From Dipteris shenzhenensis (Eukaryota; Polypodiophyta; Polypodiopsida; Gleicheniales), in NCBI GenBank assembly GCA_047967505.1, contig CM106540.1: a stretch of 64,000 bases of DNA; one strand, given 5' to 3'. How positions within the stretch are numbered: position 1 is the first letter of the stretch; each line of letters opens with the position of its first letter. Shown here piece after piece: positions 24,983 through 37,199 of the stretch. The notes under the pieces are model-generated. The model was not told the origin of the DNA and searched no databases. It saw only the letters and a program-made list of their open reading frames with translations. Made by a program: the position numbers and the translations under genes.

Positions 24983-26878
24983 CTATGAGCATATCGGGCA
25001 CTGAATTAAACCATTTTCATTGCAGTCTGGGCACCGAACAACCTTGCTATCTTCATTCACAATCTTGCAACTTCCACTGCATTCGAGACAAGGAACAAAT
25101 CGTACACCTCCGCAACCATCACAGCTACCTCCATGCAACTCTTTGGGAAGCCCTTCAACAAGCTCACTCAGGTCTCCGTTTTCATGAAGCTTTGCTACTT
25201 CCTCTACCCCCCCTATGTATCTGCCCTTGATAAACACTCTAGGAACAGAAACTACCCTTCCCATCAACTTCCTCAACTCATTCAGAAAATCAAGGTGCAT
25301 AGACACATCCCTCTCATCAATGCTCAGGCCAAAGCTTTGAAGAATCTCCCTCACATTGTTGCAATCCTCAAAAGTTTTCCTGATTCCTCTCAAGGTGGTG
25401 GTGTACAACACTACAGTTTTCGCACCACCAGGGGGGCACTTCACTTCAAACCTCTCAAACGGGTCATATAACTTCCATTCCTCTTCTGTTGCCCCGGGCT
25501 CTGTATAGAGACTTGAAGCTTCATTCACTCCTCTTTCTGGCTCTGTTGCACGTGGCAGGCGGAAGTCCTTTGCTGCATCTGTGACGTCACTATCGCAGCT
25601 TTTCCTGTGCAGATCGCCATTGGCATGGACTGAATTCCAATCATCTTCAGATAGATCCTCCAATGCCTTCTCATACGATGCTACGAGTTCAGGATCAAAC
25701 AAGGGACTGTCAGGTTCACTGAAAAGGTCTTGATGGTGCACAAACGCTCTCTTTGATATTAATCCTGCTGGAGTGGACCCATCCTGTCTTGGACGTGTGC
25801 CTGTGGAAACATTGTTCTGATACTCCAGATTCAAGCTGAGTTTCAATCTTCTACTTGCTGTTGACTTCATAACTGGAGCTGAGGATACTGCTGCCCTGGA
25901 ATTTAGGAGAACATCTTTGCACAAAAACCGGTTCTCAATAGTTACTCTTCTATCCAAATTGCTCTGGTTGCCCGGAAGTCTGTTCTCAACACTGTCTTTT
26001 CCATACGTAGTGCTTTTCTGTGTTGCCAACACAGGAGTTATCTGAGGGTAAAGAGGCTTGTCCTTTGAATTGGTTTGGGGCACAAAATTGTTTCTCAGGC
26101 CCATTGCTGTTTTGGAAGCGACTGCTCCTTCCCTTCCAGGTACATTTCCATTCTCTGGCTTGGCGTTCTCCTTTTCAAAAAAACCATCTGATTCGGTTAT
26201 CCTGAGATGTCCACCCGCGAATACTGGAGAATTTTTGCCAGCATTCTCAAGACGTCCTTTTGAAAATTTGCCAACAGCAACGCCGTTTGGTTGACCAAGT
26301 CGAGCATCTACTTCCTCGACCGTGTGAAAAGACATGGCTTTACCGAATTTTTTTTGCTGACTTGAAATAGATGCCTTGGTGGAAACAAGTCGAGTATTTG
26401 AAGGGGAAGGCCCTCGTGGCGGTTCTTCGTCCAGTCCCCTCATCAAATCTGCGACGTCAATGGTTTCGGGGCCTTCTGAAACGGTAAGATCTGCTGGGCG
26501 AAGGTCGCATTTTTGGGCTGGGCTTGAATTAATTCTGCCCACAACCGGTTCCGATGTTGCAGGTATGCTGCGTACCTCGTTGTTACATGGCTTGGAACGA
26601 GCTGATTCTGCCAATTCCAAGGTCCTGAGCTTGTCATACATGTCATTCAACGAGATCACACCAGTTGGGTTTTTCCCTTTCCCCTCCGCTGGCTTTGGTG
26701 CATCAACTTTCAACAGCCCGTAGGAACTGGACGTAAGAGCTACCAAGTGACGATGGTAGTCGTCTAGGGAGCGGTCACTGTTGAATGTTCTGGACCTGCG
26801 CTTGCTTTTCGAAGGAGGGGACATCCACCCCTCTGTGTGCGCTTGTTTCCTCAGAGGCTTTGACGAGGCGCAACCCAT
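24983..26878 (-). CDS. Glutaredoxin-like protein with N-myristoylation signal and C-terminal CxxC zinc-binding cluster
   Basis: Single uninterrupted frame of 631 codons, start ATG at 26878-26876, stop TAG at 24985-24983. The N-terminus MGCASSKPLRKQ is a strong myristoylation/palmitoylation signal, pointing to the plasma membrane. Residues 20-480 are polar and probably disordered. Residues 486-580 form a glutaredoxin fold: TVVLYTTTLRGIRKTFEDC, then DVSMHLDFLNEL, VPRVFIKGRYIGG. The usual CPYC active site is replaced by TLRG, as in the plant family of this type, so a classical thiol-transferase activity is unlikely. Residues 586-630 carry paired cysteines (CDGC, CLEC, CPDC, CPIC), probably binding zinc. 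Members I know are about 390-400 residues; this one is longer through its middle. Function in plants is poorly known. The frame is intact, so the gene is probably active. Confidence 0.92.
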   Translation of the reverse strand: MGCASSKPLRKQAHTEGWMSPPSKSKRRSRTFNSDRSLDDYHRHLVALTSSSYGLLKVDAPKPAEGKGKNPTGVISLNDMYDKLRTLELAESARSKPCNNEVRSIPATSEPVVGRINSSPAQKCDLRPADLTVSEGPETIDVADLMRGLDEEPPRGPSPSNTRLVSTKASISSQQKKFGKAMSFHTVEEVDARLGQPNGVAVGKFSKGRLENAGKNSPVFAGGHLRITESDGFFEKENAKPENGNVPGREGAVASKTAMGLRNNFVPQTNSKDKPLYPQITPVLATQKSTTYGKDSVENRLPGNQSNLDRRVTIENRFLCKDVLLNSRAAVSSAPVMKSTASRRLKLSLNLEYQNNVSTGTRPRQDGSTPAGLISKRAFVHHQDLFSEPDSPLFDPELVASYEKALEDLSEDDWNSVHANGDLHRKSCDSDVTDAAKDFRLPRATEPERGVNEASSLYTEPGATEEEWKLYDPFERFEVKCPPGGAKTVVLYTTTLRGIRKTFEDCNNVREILQSFGLSIDERDVSMHLDFLNELRKLMGRVVSVPRVFIKGRYIGGVEEVAKLHENGDLSELVEGLPKELHGGSCDGCGGVRFVPCLECSGSCKIVNEDSKVVRCPDCNENGLIQCPICS

Positions 26879-27304
26879 CCGCTTTTATTCTGAAAGTTTG
26901 CCACCGTAACGAAAGGTCAAAACCGATCAACGCTACGTCTAGAACAGATTGAATTCTGAACAGATTGAATTCTGATAAACGACTTCGTAACAACGAGCGA
27001 CAGGCAAACGATTGTGCAAACAACAATCTCCGTTCAAAATACCTGATTTAAGCCACCAAACAAACGAGTAGCGGAAAAGATCAAGGCCTGGATGACTCGC
27101 TCCAAGGTATGTCTCCCAACTACACCGGGCTTTCTGAATCGTGCAGCAGAACGATGGACACTTTCCTATGAGGCCTGCTTGTGACAAGAACATTCACCGT
27201 AAAAATGCGATCGCGAGTTCGTAGGCCAGGAAGGTAAAGAAATCGATTGGCCGTCTTCTTGGGATGAACTGGAACAATTTCGGCAGGAGAGAGCTGTTGC
27301 TCAA

Positions 27305-27312
27305 AAATTATA
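27305..27312 (-). promoter_or_regulatory. Possible TATA element upstream of the glutaredoxin-like gene
   Basis: TATAATTT on the minus strand, about 430 bp upstream of the start codon. It would imply a long leader (about 26879-27280), possibly with a leader intron. Weak evidence. Confidence 0.25.
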
Positions 27313-27478
27313 GTGCTTCCTCTCCTCGGTCGTTACGCTAGACTTCTGCCAAGTAAACGGTTACTGCTTGGAAATACTCAAAGCTCAAGTCAGTAGTCTC
27401 TTTTCTTCTCTCGGTTGCGTGTACTGAGCAGTGAGGTCGACACACATCGGCCGCCATTTCTCACTCCACTCTCTCATA

Positions 27479-27955
27479 ATGGCCGATCAATTGTGTCCGC
27501 ATGTGATTCTGCTCGATTTGTGTGCAGTGCATATTCTTCTCTCAGCACGGGCAAGTTCTGATCTGAAAAAGTGCGATGGAGGCATCTCAGACGTCGATCT
27601 CAACAGTCTAACGGCGGACTTTTTCTGTAATATACGAAAAGGCGCAAATGCTGGAATCAACTCAACCGCTAAAGGCGATCTGTGCGGGATGGGAATCACC
27701 GAAGGAGAAGTGGGAAGCAATCGGTGGATGTACGTGCAAGCAACGGCTACTTGTGGGTGGGTTGTAGGGGATCGAGGCTGGATTAATGTGGAAGATCGAG
27801 GACTGATTATGGTGCGGAAAGACGGATTATTGCGATGTACGAGGCGATCGATCGATGTGCAGTGCGAGCAACACGATCAGAAGCAACGAAAACCAGAGAT
27901 GGAGATGGAGATGGAGTCGTCATGGAGAGCTTGCTGTTTCTTACCCTTTAATTAA
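27479..27955 (+). CDS. Unrecognised open frame divergent from the glutaredoxin-like gene
   Basis: 158 codons from ATG 27479 (MADQLCPHVILLDLC, hydrophobic leader, 7 or more cysteines downstream, C-terminal GLIMVRKDGLLRC). I do not recognise it and see no splice-supported extension. It sits in the relatively GC-rich promoter region of the neighbouring gene, so it may be a chance frame. A small secreted cysteine-rich protein is conceivable from the leader and cysteines, but unproven. Confidence 0.18.
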   Translation: MADQLCPHVILLDLCAVHILLSARASSDLKKCDGGISDVDLNSLTADFFCNIRKGANAGINSTAKGDLCGMGITEGEVGSNRWMYVQATATCGWVVGDRGWINVEDRGLIMVRKDGLLRCTRRSIDVQCEQHDQKQRKPEMEMEMESSWRACCFLPFN

Positions 27956-29355
27956 TTTAATTAATCACAAGTCCTCTGTCATTAGACCATTAATTACTTT
28001 TTCAAACAAATCTCTCCCTCCTTGTTTTTTCAAACTCATGCCCTTAACGGTCACCCCCATCCCACATGCCAAGTCTCAAGAGAGCTGGCACAAGGCCACA
28101 TGTTAATGCAAGAGTGATAGGTTCCTTGGGCTAAACGTCAAAATCCAAAGTGCATTGACTTGTCTCTTTCTGCACTCCAAAGCCATTGGTTGAAGCCCTT
28201 TGCACCTACATTTATTATGGGTTGCAATGCAAAGAGAAGCTCTTTCTCAACAAGAGTCCCTCGTCTATAAAGGAAAGGCTAAAGCAACCCTAATATTTGC
28301 ATAACTTCTTCAATGATTCTATTTCTATGTTTTCAGTGTAAGTCTTGGAATTCAATTTGCAAATATACATCCTTGCATGCATGGTATCGAATCACCTTCT
28401 TGGGGCACATAGCAAAAGATTTAGATAGATAGTTTTATAGTTCTATTTTTTATAGAACTCATTCTAGCTTTGTGGCAATATGTCCATTGGAATGCACATG
28501 ATACATCCCTTATGAGGTCTGTAGGGCATACAAGGTTGAGGGGCTCCATCTCATAAAAATGTTGCTTTGGTTTCCTCCTTTTGCTTCATTGATGATCACA
28601 GTCTTACATGAAGCATTTTAGGCAACCCTCTTTATGCCAATTAACACCGTAAAAATGCCCCTAGAAATAAATTAAACAACACAAAAGCATTCACACTTAT
28701 GCATAATAGTGGCAAGGTCATCATTCTCATCTTCCTTGTGATTGGATCATGAAGCAAGCACGTCTCTAGCATCTCAACTCATCGGATAGTCCCATCTTCT
28801 TTGCATGACATGCTCTAGTTGCCCTTAGCCCCCCTCATTCAACTAGGGCAAATGACAAGATTATTCTCACCAACCCTCATCTCCCACAAGCTCACCTACC
28901 TCCATAAGGCTAATGTTGCCTTATCGTAAGCATGCCAAAAGGATCACAACTGCTTATATCATCATCTACCCTACACCAAGTTTAATGCTTCATTAGTACA
29001 TTGATAAAAAAGAATAAGTGTTGTTGTACAAGTCTTGCTAAGAGTACATTCATATCAAAGACTAAGTCCTACCATACAAATCAACTAACATTTATTGGAA
29101 CTTTCTCTCACTTTGGATACTTGATTTCTTTCTACAAATAAACCCCAAGTCAAATCCCCCCTTCCATCAAAACACATTGTCTTCCCTTATACCACATATC
29201 ATGCCTATCCATAATGTCTCTTTCCTTGATACCAAATGCCATGCTTGAACATAAAGGGTGGCCCACAGCCATGTTTCATAGTGCTTGACTCATTTCACAA
29301 CACTTTGGCAACACATGAACCCACCAATCTCCCGCCTCCCCCTCCCAAAGAAGTT
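27956..29355. other. No recognisable gene
   Basis: AT-rich sequence with short frames only. Confidence 0.45.
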
Positions 29356-29358
<3 letters not shown>

Positions 29359-29397
<39 letters not shown>

Positions 29398-29600
29398 GTA
29401 CACGTTCACACATGCACACGCATGCATGCGCACGTGCACACAGATACAAACACAGACACAAATACACACACCCATGCACAGGCACACACACACATGTGGG
29501 CGCACGCACGTGCACACACACATATTCATGCATAAGCATGCACGTGCACGTAGACACACATGCATGCATGCATAAATACACAAAAGCTCACATACTTGTA
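29359..29600. repeat. CT microsatellite followed by long alternating CA/TG/CG tract
   Basis: About 18 CT units (29359-29395), then 200 bp of mostly alternating purine-pyrimidine (CACACG, GCATGCATGCGCACGTGCAC). Z-DNA potential. Confidence 0.9.
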
Positions 29601-30489
29601 CATGTCCATGCCCATACATACATTGCGATTTCTCTCTTTGTACATTGGCTTCATACTCTTCCTTGTTCCTTACTTTATTTGGAACACAATCTTATTTAGG
29701 GCATGCTTTTTGAACAACAATTTCGTGGAAAGTTTCCTCCACGATAACCTCACATCTAAACATTGATTCCTCTAGATTGCATCCTCGAATGGGATAATGG
29801 GTTGATACGAAATATAATGACTGATACAAAAATAAAGGTTCAAAATATGTGTTATCATGTCTCATGAATGCAATATACTAATAAAAGGGCATAATCAATC
29901 CTAACAGAAATGAAAATTCTCCTTGTAATTAGATCAATATGCACACTTGCTTGGTAGGTGCCTGATAAAAGTGTTGATACCTCTTAAAAAGAAGGCAAGA
30001 TTATCTATTTGCAAGTAGTAGAGATCCTACACTTTCTCAGAGGGTGAATGCTAAAATAATTGCACAAAAAAGGTCAATCTATGTTGTTTTATTAATTATC
30101 TCACTGTATGTTTGTCATATTAATAAGATAATGCTTTATCATAGTGCTTGCTAATTAGAAAGAAAAGCAAGCATTGCACATTAAAATTGATATAGTATGA
30201 TAAACTTGGTAAAAAATATGTATGCACAATGTGTTCCACTAACCCAACATTTAAAAAGAGACTTTAACATGATACTTTTTGCAATTGTTAAATTTCCACC
30301 TAGTATAAGGGACCTAGGTCCTTATATGAATTGAGGGACTTATTGATCGATTCACGATTTCAACCATATTACTATCTAACACTCGGCTAATGGAAAATGT
30401 GGTTCCTTTATTGACGATTTCAACCATCTTGCACCAAATATACACTCCTCTAATGGAAAACATGCTTCCTTTTGCATGATCAAAATTTT
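29601..30489. other. No recognisable gene; weak two-copy repeat
   Basis: A diverged duplication at about 30346-30475 ('acgatttcaaccat...ctaatggaaaa...ttccttt' twice). Nothing coding. Confidence 0.45.
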
Positions 30490-30559
30490 TATATGCGTGC
30501 ACGTGCGTGTGCACACGTGCACACACACACATATGCTCGCATGCATTCACGCACACATA

Positions 30560-30608
<49 letters not shown>
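30490..30608. repeat. GT/CA alternating tract with perfect CA run
   Basis: 'gcgtgcacgtgcgtgtgcac' passes into about 22 CA units (30559-30606). Confidence 0.93.
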
Positions 30609-30609
<1 letters not shown>

Positions 30610-32690
30610 CGTACTTCCCCAACTATGAATTATTCTTTTATGTACTCCCCATGAAATCTCCCCTTAACACTCTCTTTTTAACCACCCCACACACCAAGCA
30701 CACTAATCCTCCCATACCTCCTCTAATCCCTTCTTAATTGCTCCTTACTCCACTTGTGACTTAATATTTTTTAAATAAATTATCTAAGAATCCATATAGT
30801 TGTCTATATTCCTAGTAAAGCGATAACAAGCTGGGGAAAATAGGCATTACCTATCTACCCAAACATAACTATGATGTTCTAAAACCTAATTTGTATGGTA
30901 GCAGGTAAGTCGACCTTGACCTCGGAACCTGGACTCCCTGAGGATTTGACATCATTTTTCAAGATTGTGTTTGTCAAACTCAATCATTAAAAATTCTTAA
31001 TTTTGGTGGAAATTTTTGCAAACTCTAGTTGTATTTTTCAACTTAAATGTCTTAAACATTTTTTCCTTATATGTTCCCCTTTTTTAACTTTTTATCCAAT
31101 TGATGGAATTAATTATATGGCTCAATTATTGATGGGACTTTTTAATGTAAACACACACACACACACACACACATACACACAAGACATTGCATTTATTATT
31201 TGGCAAGAAACTTTTGTGGATTGTTTGTCTCTAATGTCACTCTTAAGAGAACATTCAAAAAATAGCCTAGTGGTGATATAGCACTGCCATGTTTTCCATC
31301 ACACCTTAAGCATCATTAATTATAATACACCTTAAAAGACCACCCAACCCTATGAAGGAGAGTGTAGGAAGCAAGATGAGTGCACAACAGTGTGGGAGAG
31401 AGAACGTCGACACTTGCTAAGTATACACTACTAACGATCCTCTTCCCTCTCAGTGAAGTTCCAATCCCCCCCAATGAGCCAGTGATCACCTATGAGATTG
31501 GCGTTCAAAAATTCTAGTAAGCCGCTAAGGCTCCTCTCTCTTTTGGGGTATTGGGGGAATAAATGTTGGCTATCCTTATAAGCTCAAAGCCACCCTTTAT
31601 CATAATACCTCCATGACACTGCTATCTGCATCTTTGCGAACCTCTTTGGCCATCATCGTCCATGTTTTGCTCACTAATACCATTGAACCACCCCTTCCTC
31701 TATGTGTGCAATTCACGAACACCTCAAATCCCATCTTTCTGCATGAGAACCAAAACAATCCTCTATTCCTTCACATTTTTCTAGAATGAGATGTCTAGGA
31801 TACACTTACCCTTTGTAAGAGTTTCATTGATTGCACTGAGCTAATCCTTGCAAGCCTAGATGCATTCACCTAGAGTAACCATAGAAAAGGGAAAGATTAC
31901 TAAGCTGGACATAATTTATCCCTCTGACAAAGGTTGGTGGCTGAGAGGTCCTTTAATGGGTGAATGCATTGAAAACACATGCCTATTGTTTGGTGTTTCT
32001 CTACTCCTAGAATGGTTGTAATATCATAGGACATTCCCTATTTAAATTTAACAAGGCTTTTCTTGGGTCAAAGGGATTCTATGTTGAAATAACAAGATTG
32101 TGGGCAGATCACATGTTGAATTGTGCCGACCCTTTTTAGAAATGGGATGCAACAATCAAAAGAGTATACCTCAGGGCCTGTGAGATAGATCATCGGGTCG
32201 TGAAAGAGAGTATTGGATAAGTAGGAGACACTATCTTTGGCATTAGGGGAGAAATGGAGTCTCAAAAGGGCCTCCAATTAGTGTTTCCTAATTTCAAGGG
32301 ATTAGAGAGGGATTTGAGGTGTATTAATGAGAGTGCTAGAAGGTGTGGGGCAATGGTATGTTGAGGTGGAGGGTGGGCAGGCCTACAAAGAGCCCCTATT
32401 GGTTCCTCCCCTTACACTAGGGAACACCCAAACCATCCCCCCCCCTCTTAACCAATGTTTGACCCTCCTACCAGGTGCACCTCCCCCACATGAGCCCAAA
32501 TCTACTGTCAATGGGATGGTAGGGCCCTTATGGTGAATTTTTCTTCTCCCCTCCCTCTTTCTAGGGCCTCTGCCCCCCACTGTTTTGGTCCAGCCTGCCA
32601 AATCCCTCCATTTTTGAATTTCCTCCCACGCATTTTCCCTCTTCCCCCTCTTTCTCTGCTCCCTTCTGCTCTGGCCTGCTTGTTGCAGCT
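30609..32690. other. No recognisable gene
   Basis: Short CA run at 31150-31180. Otherwise unique AT-rich sequence with unsupported short frames. Confidence 0.45.
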
Positions 32691-32880
32691 CCTCTCTCTC
32701 TCTCTCTCTCTCTCTCTCCTGTGCCTCTGTTGGTGCTGCTCTATCCTTCTCCATCTCCCTCTTTTGTGCCTCTATTGGAGCTACTATGTCCCTCTCCTTC
32801 TCCCTCTCCCGTGCCTCTATTGGCTGCTGCTCTGTCCCTCTCCTTCTCCCTCTTTTTTGTGCCTCTGTTGGAGCTGCATT
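32691..32880. repeat. CT run and 50-60 bp minisatellite (three to four units)
   Basis: CT run at 32693-32717, then units of the form 'gtgcctct.ttgg.gctgc...tccctctccttctccctctt'. The 199-codon minus-strand frame through here (A-P-T-E-A-Q-K-R repeats) is translation of this array. Confidence 0.85.
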
Positions 32881-32925
32881 GCCTTGTGTAGGAGTCCCAT
32901 TCTTGTTGTTGCAACCTCTGCAAGC

Positions 32926-34275
32926 ATGGTGAGGAGAAAGGCTACAAGACCATGCAATGCTATGACCTCTTGTGTCTTCCACAACACCAAAAATGCATTG
33001 GATGAGTAGTTCCCTTGCACCTACAGCTTAAATGACTGGATAGTGATGAAAGGATCGGCCAAAGGTCCACATAAGCTTCCCAAGAGCAAGAGAGGTGATA
33101 TCTTGCATGAGTGGAAGGGGCACATCTTGAAATTCAAGTTTGGGAAGAAAGGATGGCTCGCAAAAGTGCAACATGTTTACATGGGAAAAGATATGTAGCT
33201 TCCTCCATCATTCAATCAATCTAGGATACCATCACTGTGAGCCTTTCTATCTATGTACCTTTTTCACCTGTAAGTGTAATGAGTCCATTTGGAAATTTTG
33301 TGTTTGGTTTCTAAGAGCTCTTATTCATGGTGGCAGATGTTTTCCTTTCGGACTTCGAGGAGTGGGAACCAATTGAATCATTCATAGGCAACTGTGATTC
33401 ATGAGGATTTAGGTAAGCAAATGCATGCAGGGGAGAACTTGGCCTCCTTGCAAATGAAGAATGTGTATTGGGATAGTGCAACATACATCACTCCAATGAC
33501 ATCATCAAGCTATGGCCGTTTGCAAACCATTGCACCACCATAACTTCAAGACATGGATTGCATCAATGTGGACTCGAGGACATTGCAATCGTACAAGGAC
33601 AAGATTGCAAAGGATGTGGGCATGGCCATGAAGTTTACATCTGGATCCAAATGGGCAAGGCTATCTTGGTTTATGCCTCTGCACATTTTTGCTTCTTTGT
33701 TTCAGAATATACATATGCATAGAACAAAAACTATGTGGTCCTGCAAGCGTGTAGATGAAAATGCTCTTGAAGATTTACTTGGGATGAATTGGGGAACCAG
33801 GTTAGGAAACCAAAAGGGTGATGTGTTTCAATGTCACGCATGTAAAGACAATGTGGCTATTAGATACCATTTGTCATGCCAAATGTTGTATTTAGCTTTT
33901 CAGTACAGTTGCTGGAAGAAAACAAATGGCCGGTGGCTTCCCCTAGACTCTAATGATGAAGACAATATGGATGTTGAAGAGGGAGATCTCAAGAATGTGA
34001 ATGTCACATCGCAATGGACTCTAAGGGATGTGCAAGAACACCTATTAGTCATGGAGGACGGCATGTCAGAGTCCTTCTACTTTACCTTAAATGGTGGTAA
34101 GATCAGCCGCCGTGTGGAGAAGTGCATGCATAGTGCCAATTTCATTCCTCCTGCAACTTTGAAGATTGCTAACAATGAAGAGTGTAATTTCATTGGAACA
34201 TTTGATAACCAACCTTGTAGCCTAGACTCTCCTCTTTCTAGCACCACCAGTGGGTGCCAATGCATCCATGTTATG
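32926..34275 (+). pseudogene. Unrecognised multi-exon transposon-style gene with in-frame stops
   Basis: ATG at 32926 (MVRRKATRP, similar in tone to the MAPRRKKSTTR start of the gene at 47726). The frame runs past TAG 33007, TAG 33196 and TGA 33238 to a donor GTAAGT at about 33251. A later exon holds about 240 codons from 33553 (MDCINVDSRTLQSYKDKI...), reading back through TAA 33541, and ends at a perfect donor GTAAGT after 34275. That exon has a cysteine-rich patch (FQCHACKDN, then HLSCQMLY), an acidic stretch (DSNDEDNMDVEEGD) and no domain I can name. No frameshift is needed inside these exons; splice phases between them are uncertain. Probably part of a DNA transposon. Confidence 0.5.
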
Positions 34276-34289
34276 TAAGTACCTTCTTT

Positions 34290-34752
34290 TCGTATCCTTC
34301 AATCCCAAATGTGTTTCTTTCATCTTTTGCACTCGTTCTTCTGCCTTCGCTCATTCCTCTACGGCTTGTCGAACTTGACTGTATATAGATCTTTCCAAGC
34401 CTTTTTTGGACTCAGCTAGCTTACAGAGTGACTCTTCTAATTTATGTCACTCCAAGTCCAATGCATTTTGCTTCAAGTCCAATGCTTTGGCTTTATCATG
34501 AAGATCCTAGTTCTTCCTTTGAAGATCCTGCATAGAGTTATGCATTGCAACAATGATACTATTTCCTAAATGTGTTAGCATATCTGCTTGGGCTCTGCGC
34601 ATCTCGCTTGCTTGCATAGCCATTGACTGAGCATTGTTTAACCGATTGTAATAACCAAGCAACCCTGCATGTCCATTTCCAACAAATTGAACTAGCTCAT
34701 GCATTATATGGAAAGGAGGGCTCTTTTGGTTGGCAGGATCTAAAGGATACAA
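34290..34752 (-). pseudogene. Unrecognised coiled-coil gene fragment, convergent with the preceding gene
   Basis: One continuous minus-strand frame broken only by TAG at 34507, TGA at 34447 and TGA at 34351. It reads through MHELVQFVGNGHAGLLGYY and SMAMQASEMRRAQADMLTHL to EERVQKMKETHLGL. Heptad-like charged and hydrophobic spacing indicates a coiled coil. Glutamine or arginine in place of each stop would suit the helix. The two convergent genes meet at a shared donor-like site near 34276. Function unknown. Confidence 0.45.
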
Positions 34753-34904
34753 GGATCCTTCTACCCAAAGGTCGAGATGCTTCTTTCCTTACGAACGAAG
34801 TCTGTGGATTTTGGAAGCTCCCCTCAATCCTAGGCTACGTGTGCTTGCATATTCAGCCTCCAACTCTAAGTGAACCTGGTACATCCTCGAATGGTGCCAT
34901 GAGT

Positions 34905-35325
34905 AAAGGAGTGTAGAGAAGGAGAAGGTGTGGAGAGCAGGCTTAAAGGAGCAGCACGCAGGAAGAGGGAGGTCGAGGAGGAGGAGGGATGGGGGAGGGA
35001 GGACCAACAGTTGAAGAGGAGGGAAGGGGGGCAGACCAGCAGGTGTGGAGGATGAGGAGGAGTAGGCATGGAGGAGGAGGGAGGGAGGAGGGAGGAGCAG
35101 GAGGGAGGGGGAGGAGGAGCAGGCGTGGAGGAGGAGGGAAGGGGAGGGGAGGAGGAGCAGCCATGGAGGAGGGAGGGGCGGAGGGGGAGGAGCAGGAAGG
35201 GGGATGAAGGAGTGAGGAGGGGGAGGGGGAGGAGGAGGGAGGGGGAGGAGGGAGTGAGGAGGGGGAGGGAGGGAGGAAGGGAGGGGGAGGGAGGGAGGAG
35301 AGAGAAGGAGGGAGGGAATTCAAAT
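34905..35325. repeat. GGA-rich purine tract
   Basis: About 400 bp almost only G and A on the plus strand (GGAGGA/GGGAGG), ending at 'gggaattcaaatttcaaattt'. Frames through it are artefacts. Triplex or G-quadruplex potential. Confidence 0.92.
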
Positions 35326-35912
35326 TTCAAATTTCAAAATTTGAATTTGCTAGTTCCCACCTAGGGGTAAGAGTTGTATAAGAGGTGGGGTCACTTTTAG
35401 GCTTAACCCACCTAGGTGAGGGTGGGTTAGGAATTTTTGGGACCTACCTTGGCCCTTTCATTAGGACTAATCCATTTCATAATACATTCCTTATGAGGCC
35501 CTATTGTAGCACAAGTATTATTAGTGATCCATTAATCACCAACGATCCTTTGAGTTGATGGTATGGCAAGGTGTAATTGACTATATGTAAGACATGTCAT
35601 ACCAACACCGTATGTGGAGAAAACATGTCCCCTCATAGATTTGGTCCAAAATGGTGAGATTTCAACCAAATTAGGAGGGAACTATAGTTCAATTGGTTCC
35701 ATTCTAAGTGTGTGAACTTACTATATGAGAGTGTGCACAAAGCAAGCACCATATATATATAATTTATTCTCCTAGTACCTAAATGCTATAGAAATAGGTG
35801 CCCCAATTCTCCTCTTCAAGGAGCCTCTTCTCTTCTAGGATCCTCTCCTCTATGCATTTCTACCATTGGTCTCTTGCCTCAGCATGATCCTATGACAATA
35901 TCTCTCTAAGCA

Positions 35913-35959
<47 letters not shown>

Positions 35960-37199
35960 CCATGTCCTTTTGTCATAAAAATTCTACCTAAATGATGCCA
36001 AAAACCTTCTCCTTGATTTCCCCCAGTTCCTATGGTGTACTTGCATTGTTTCCATGTGATGGGTTCGTTTATGATGGAGAATAGCTCTTAAAATATATCC
36101 ACGTCAAGAATGTGGGGTTGGCTTGAGTTTTCATGCAGCTTTTGTGTGTTTTGCATGGAGTTTGCATGTTGAATATTCTCGTGTTGATACTAGATAATGT
36201 TGGAAATATTCTATAGTGGAGTTTTCCTATTGTAAAATTCTATTTTGGGTACAAGAAGCATGAAAATGACTTATGGAAGAGCATATCTTCAAGATGATAA
36301 AATGACCTTGAGTGCTTTAGGTGTGGACTAGGATGCATGTTTAAGGATGTCAGGTATTCCTTGATCCATTGATCATTGGCTTGAAGTGAATGTATCCAAG
36401 GTGCCCACACTAATAAAGTTTTGTCAAGTTGGGGTCTCCCCATTTGGGCCCCATGCCATGTTCCATGAGAAACTATTTTGATTTCATATAATTTGTGATT
36501 TTTCTTTCATACTTGCAAATCAATTGTTTGTAAGATCTCTCCCTACAAAAGTGGTAAGTGATTGTCAAATTCCTATGTTCACGTTTAAATTAATATTTAC
36601 GTGGAAGCATGACCATGTGCACTTGAATATTATGGAATCCTACCTAAGAATGTCACAAGAACATATGCATGATCATGATTACAAATGATTATTTAAGCAA
36701 TTAGCTTATGAATGAGTTTAATTTTGCACATGTATATGATTATTCATATAGTCACATAAGTCTAGTTAATATTTACTAACTAGGGTTGGATTTACATGGG
36801 CTTCTAACCCTATCTAGTAACATAAGCTATTAGAGAATAAAACATCTTGTCCTTTGAGTGATTCTAAAACTTTCATCGAGTTGTGGATGTAGGGACATGG
36901 GTGGCTAAAATCTCATCGGAAGAATCATACTTGAACAATGCAACTAAATTATAGACACAAATAGGTCTAGATTACCTAGTAGGAGTAGAGGGTAGGATAT
37001 CAATTGACATCCTTTGGTTAAGCGATCAAGATCAAAATTTATTTTATATTGAATTTAATGGTCTAAAGCAAAGACTATGATTAGTCTATGATATTAGTGG
37101 TCACCAAAGATGCAAAACATTCCTTTAAGATTCTATTAGGAACTTATGCTAGAGCAAATAAGAAGAGGTGTAAGCATTGATACTAAAAGTCATGGTCAA
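35326..37199. other. No recognisable gene; CT microsatellite
   Basis: CT run at about 35919-35951 followed by GTGTGT. Otherwise AT-rich unique sequence. Confidence 0.45.

Noticed and set aside
32383-32982. 199-codon charged open frame on the minus strand
   Set aside because: Its repeats (A-P-T-E-A-Q) come from the CT-rich minisatellite, and no flanking splice or domain evidence supports it.
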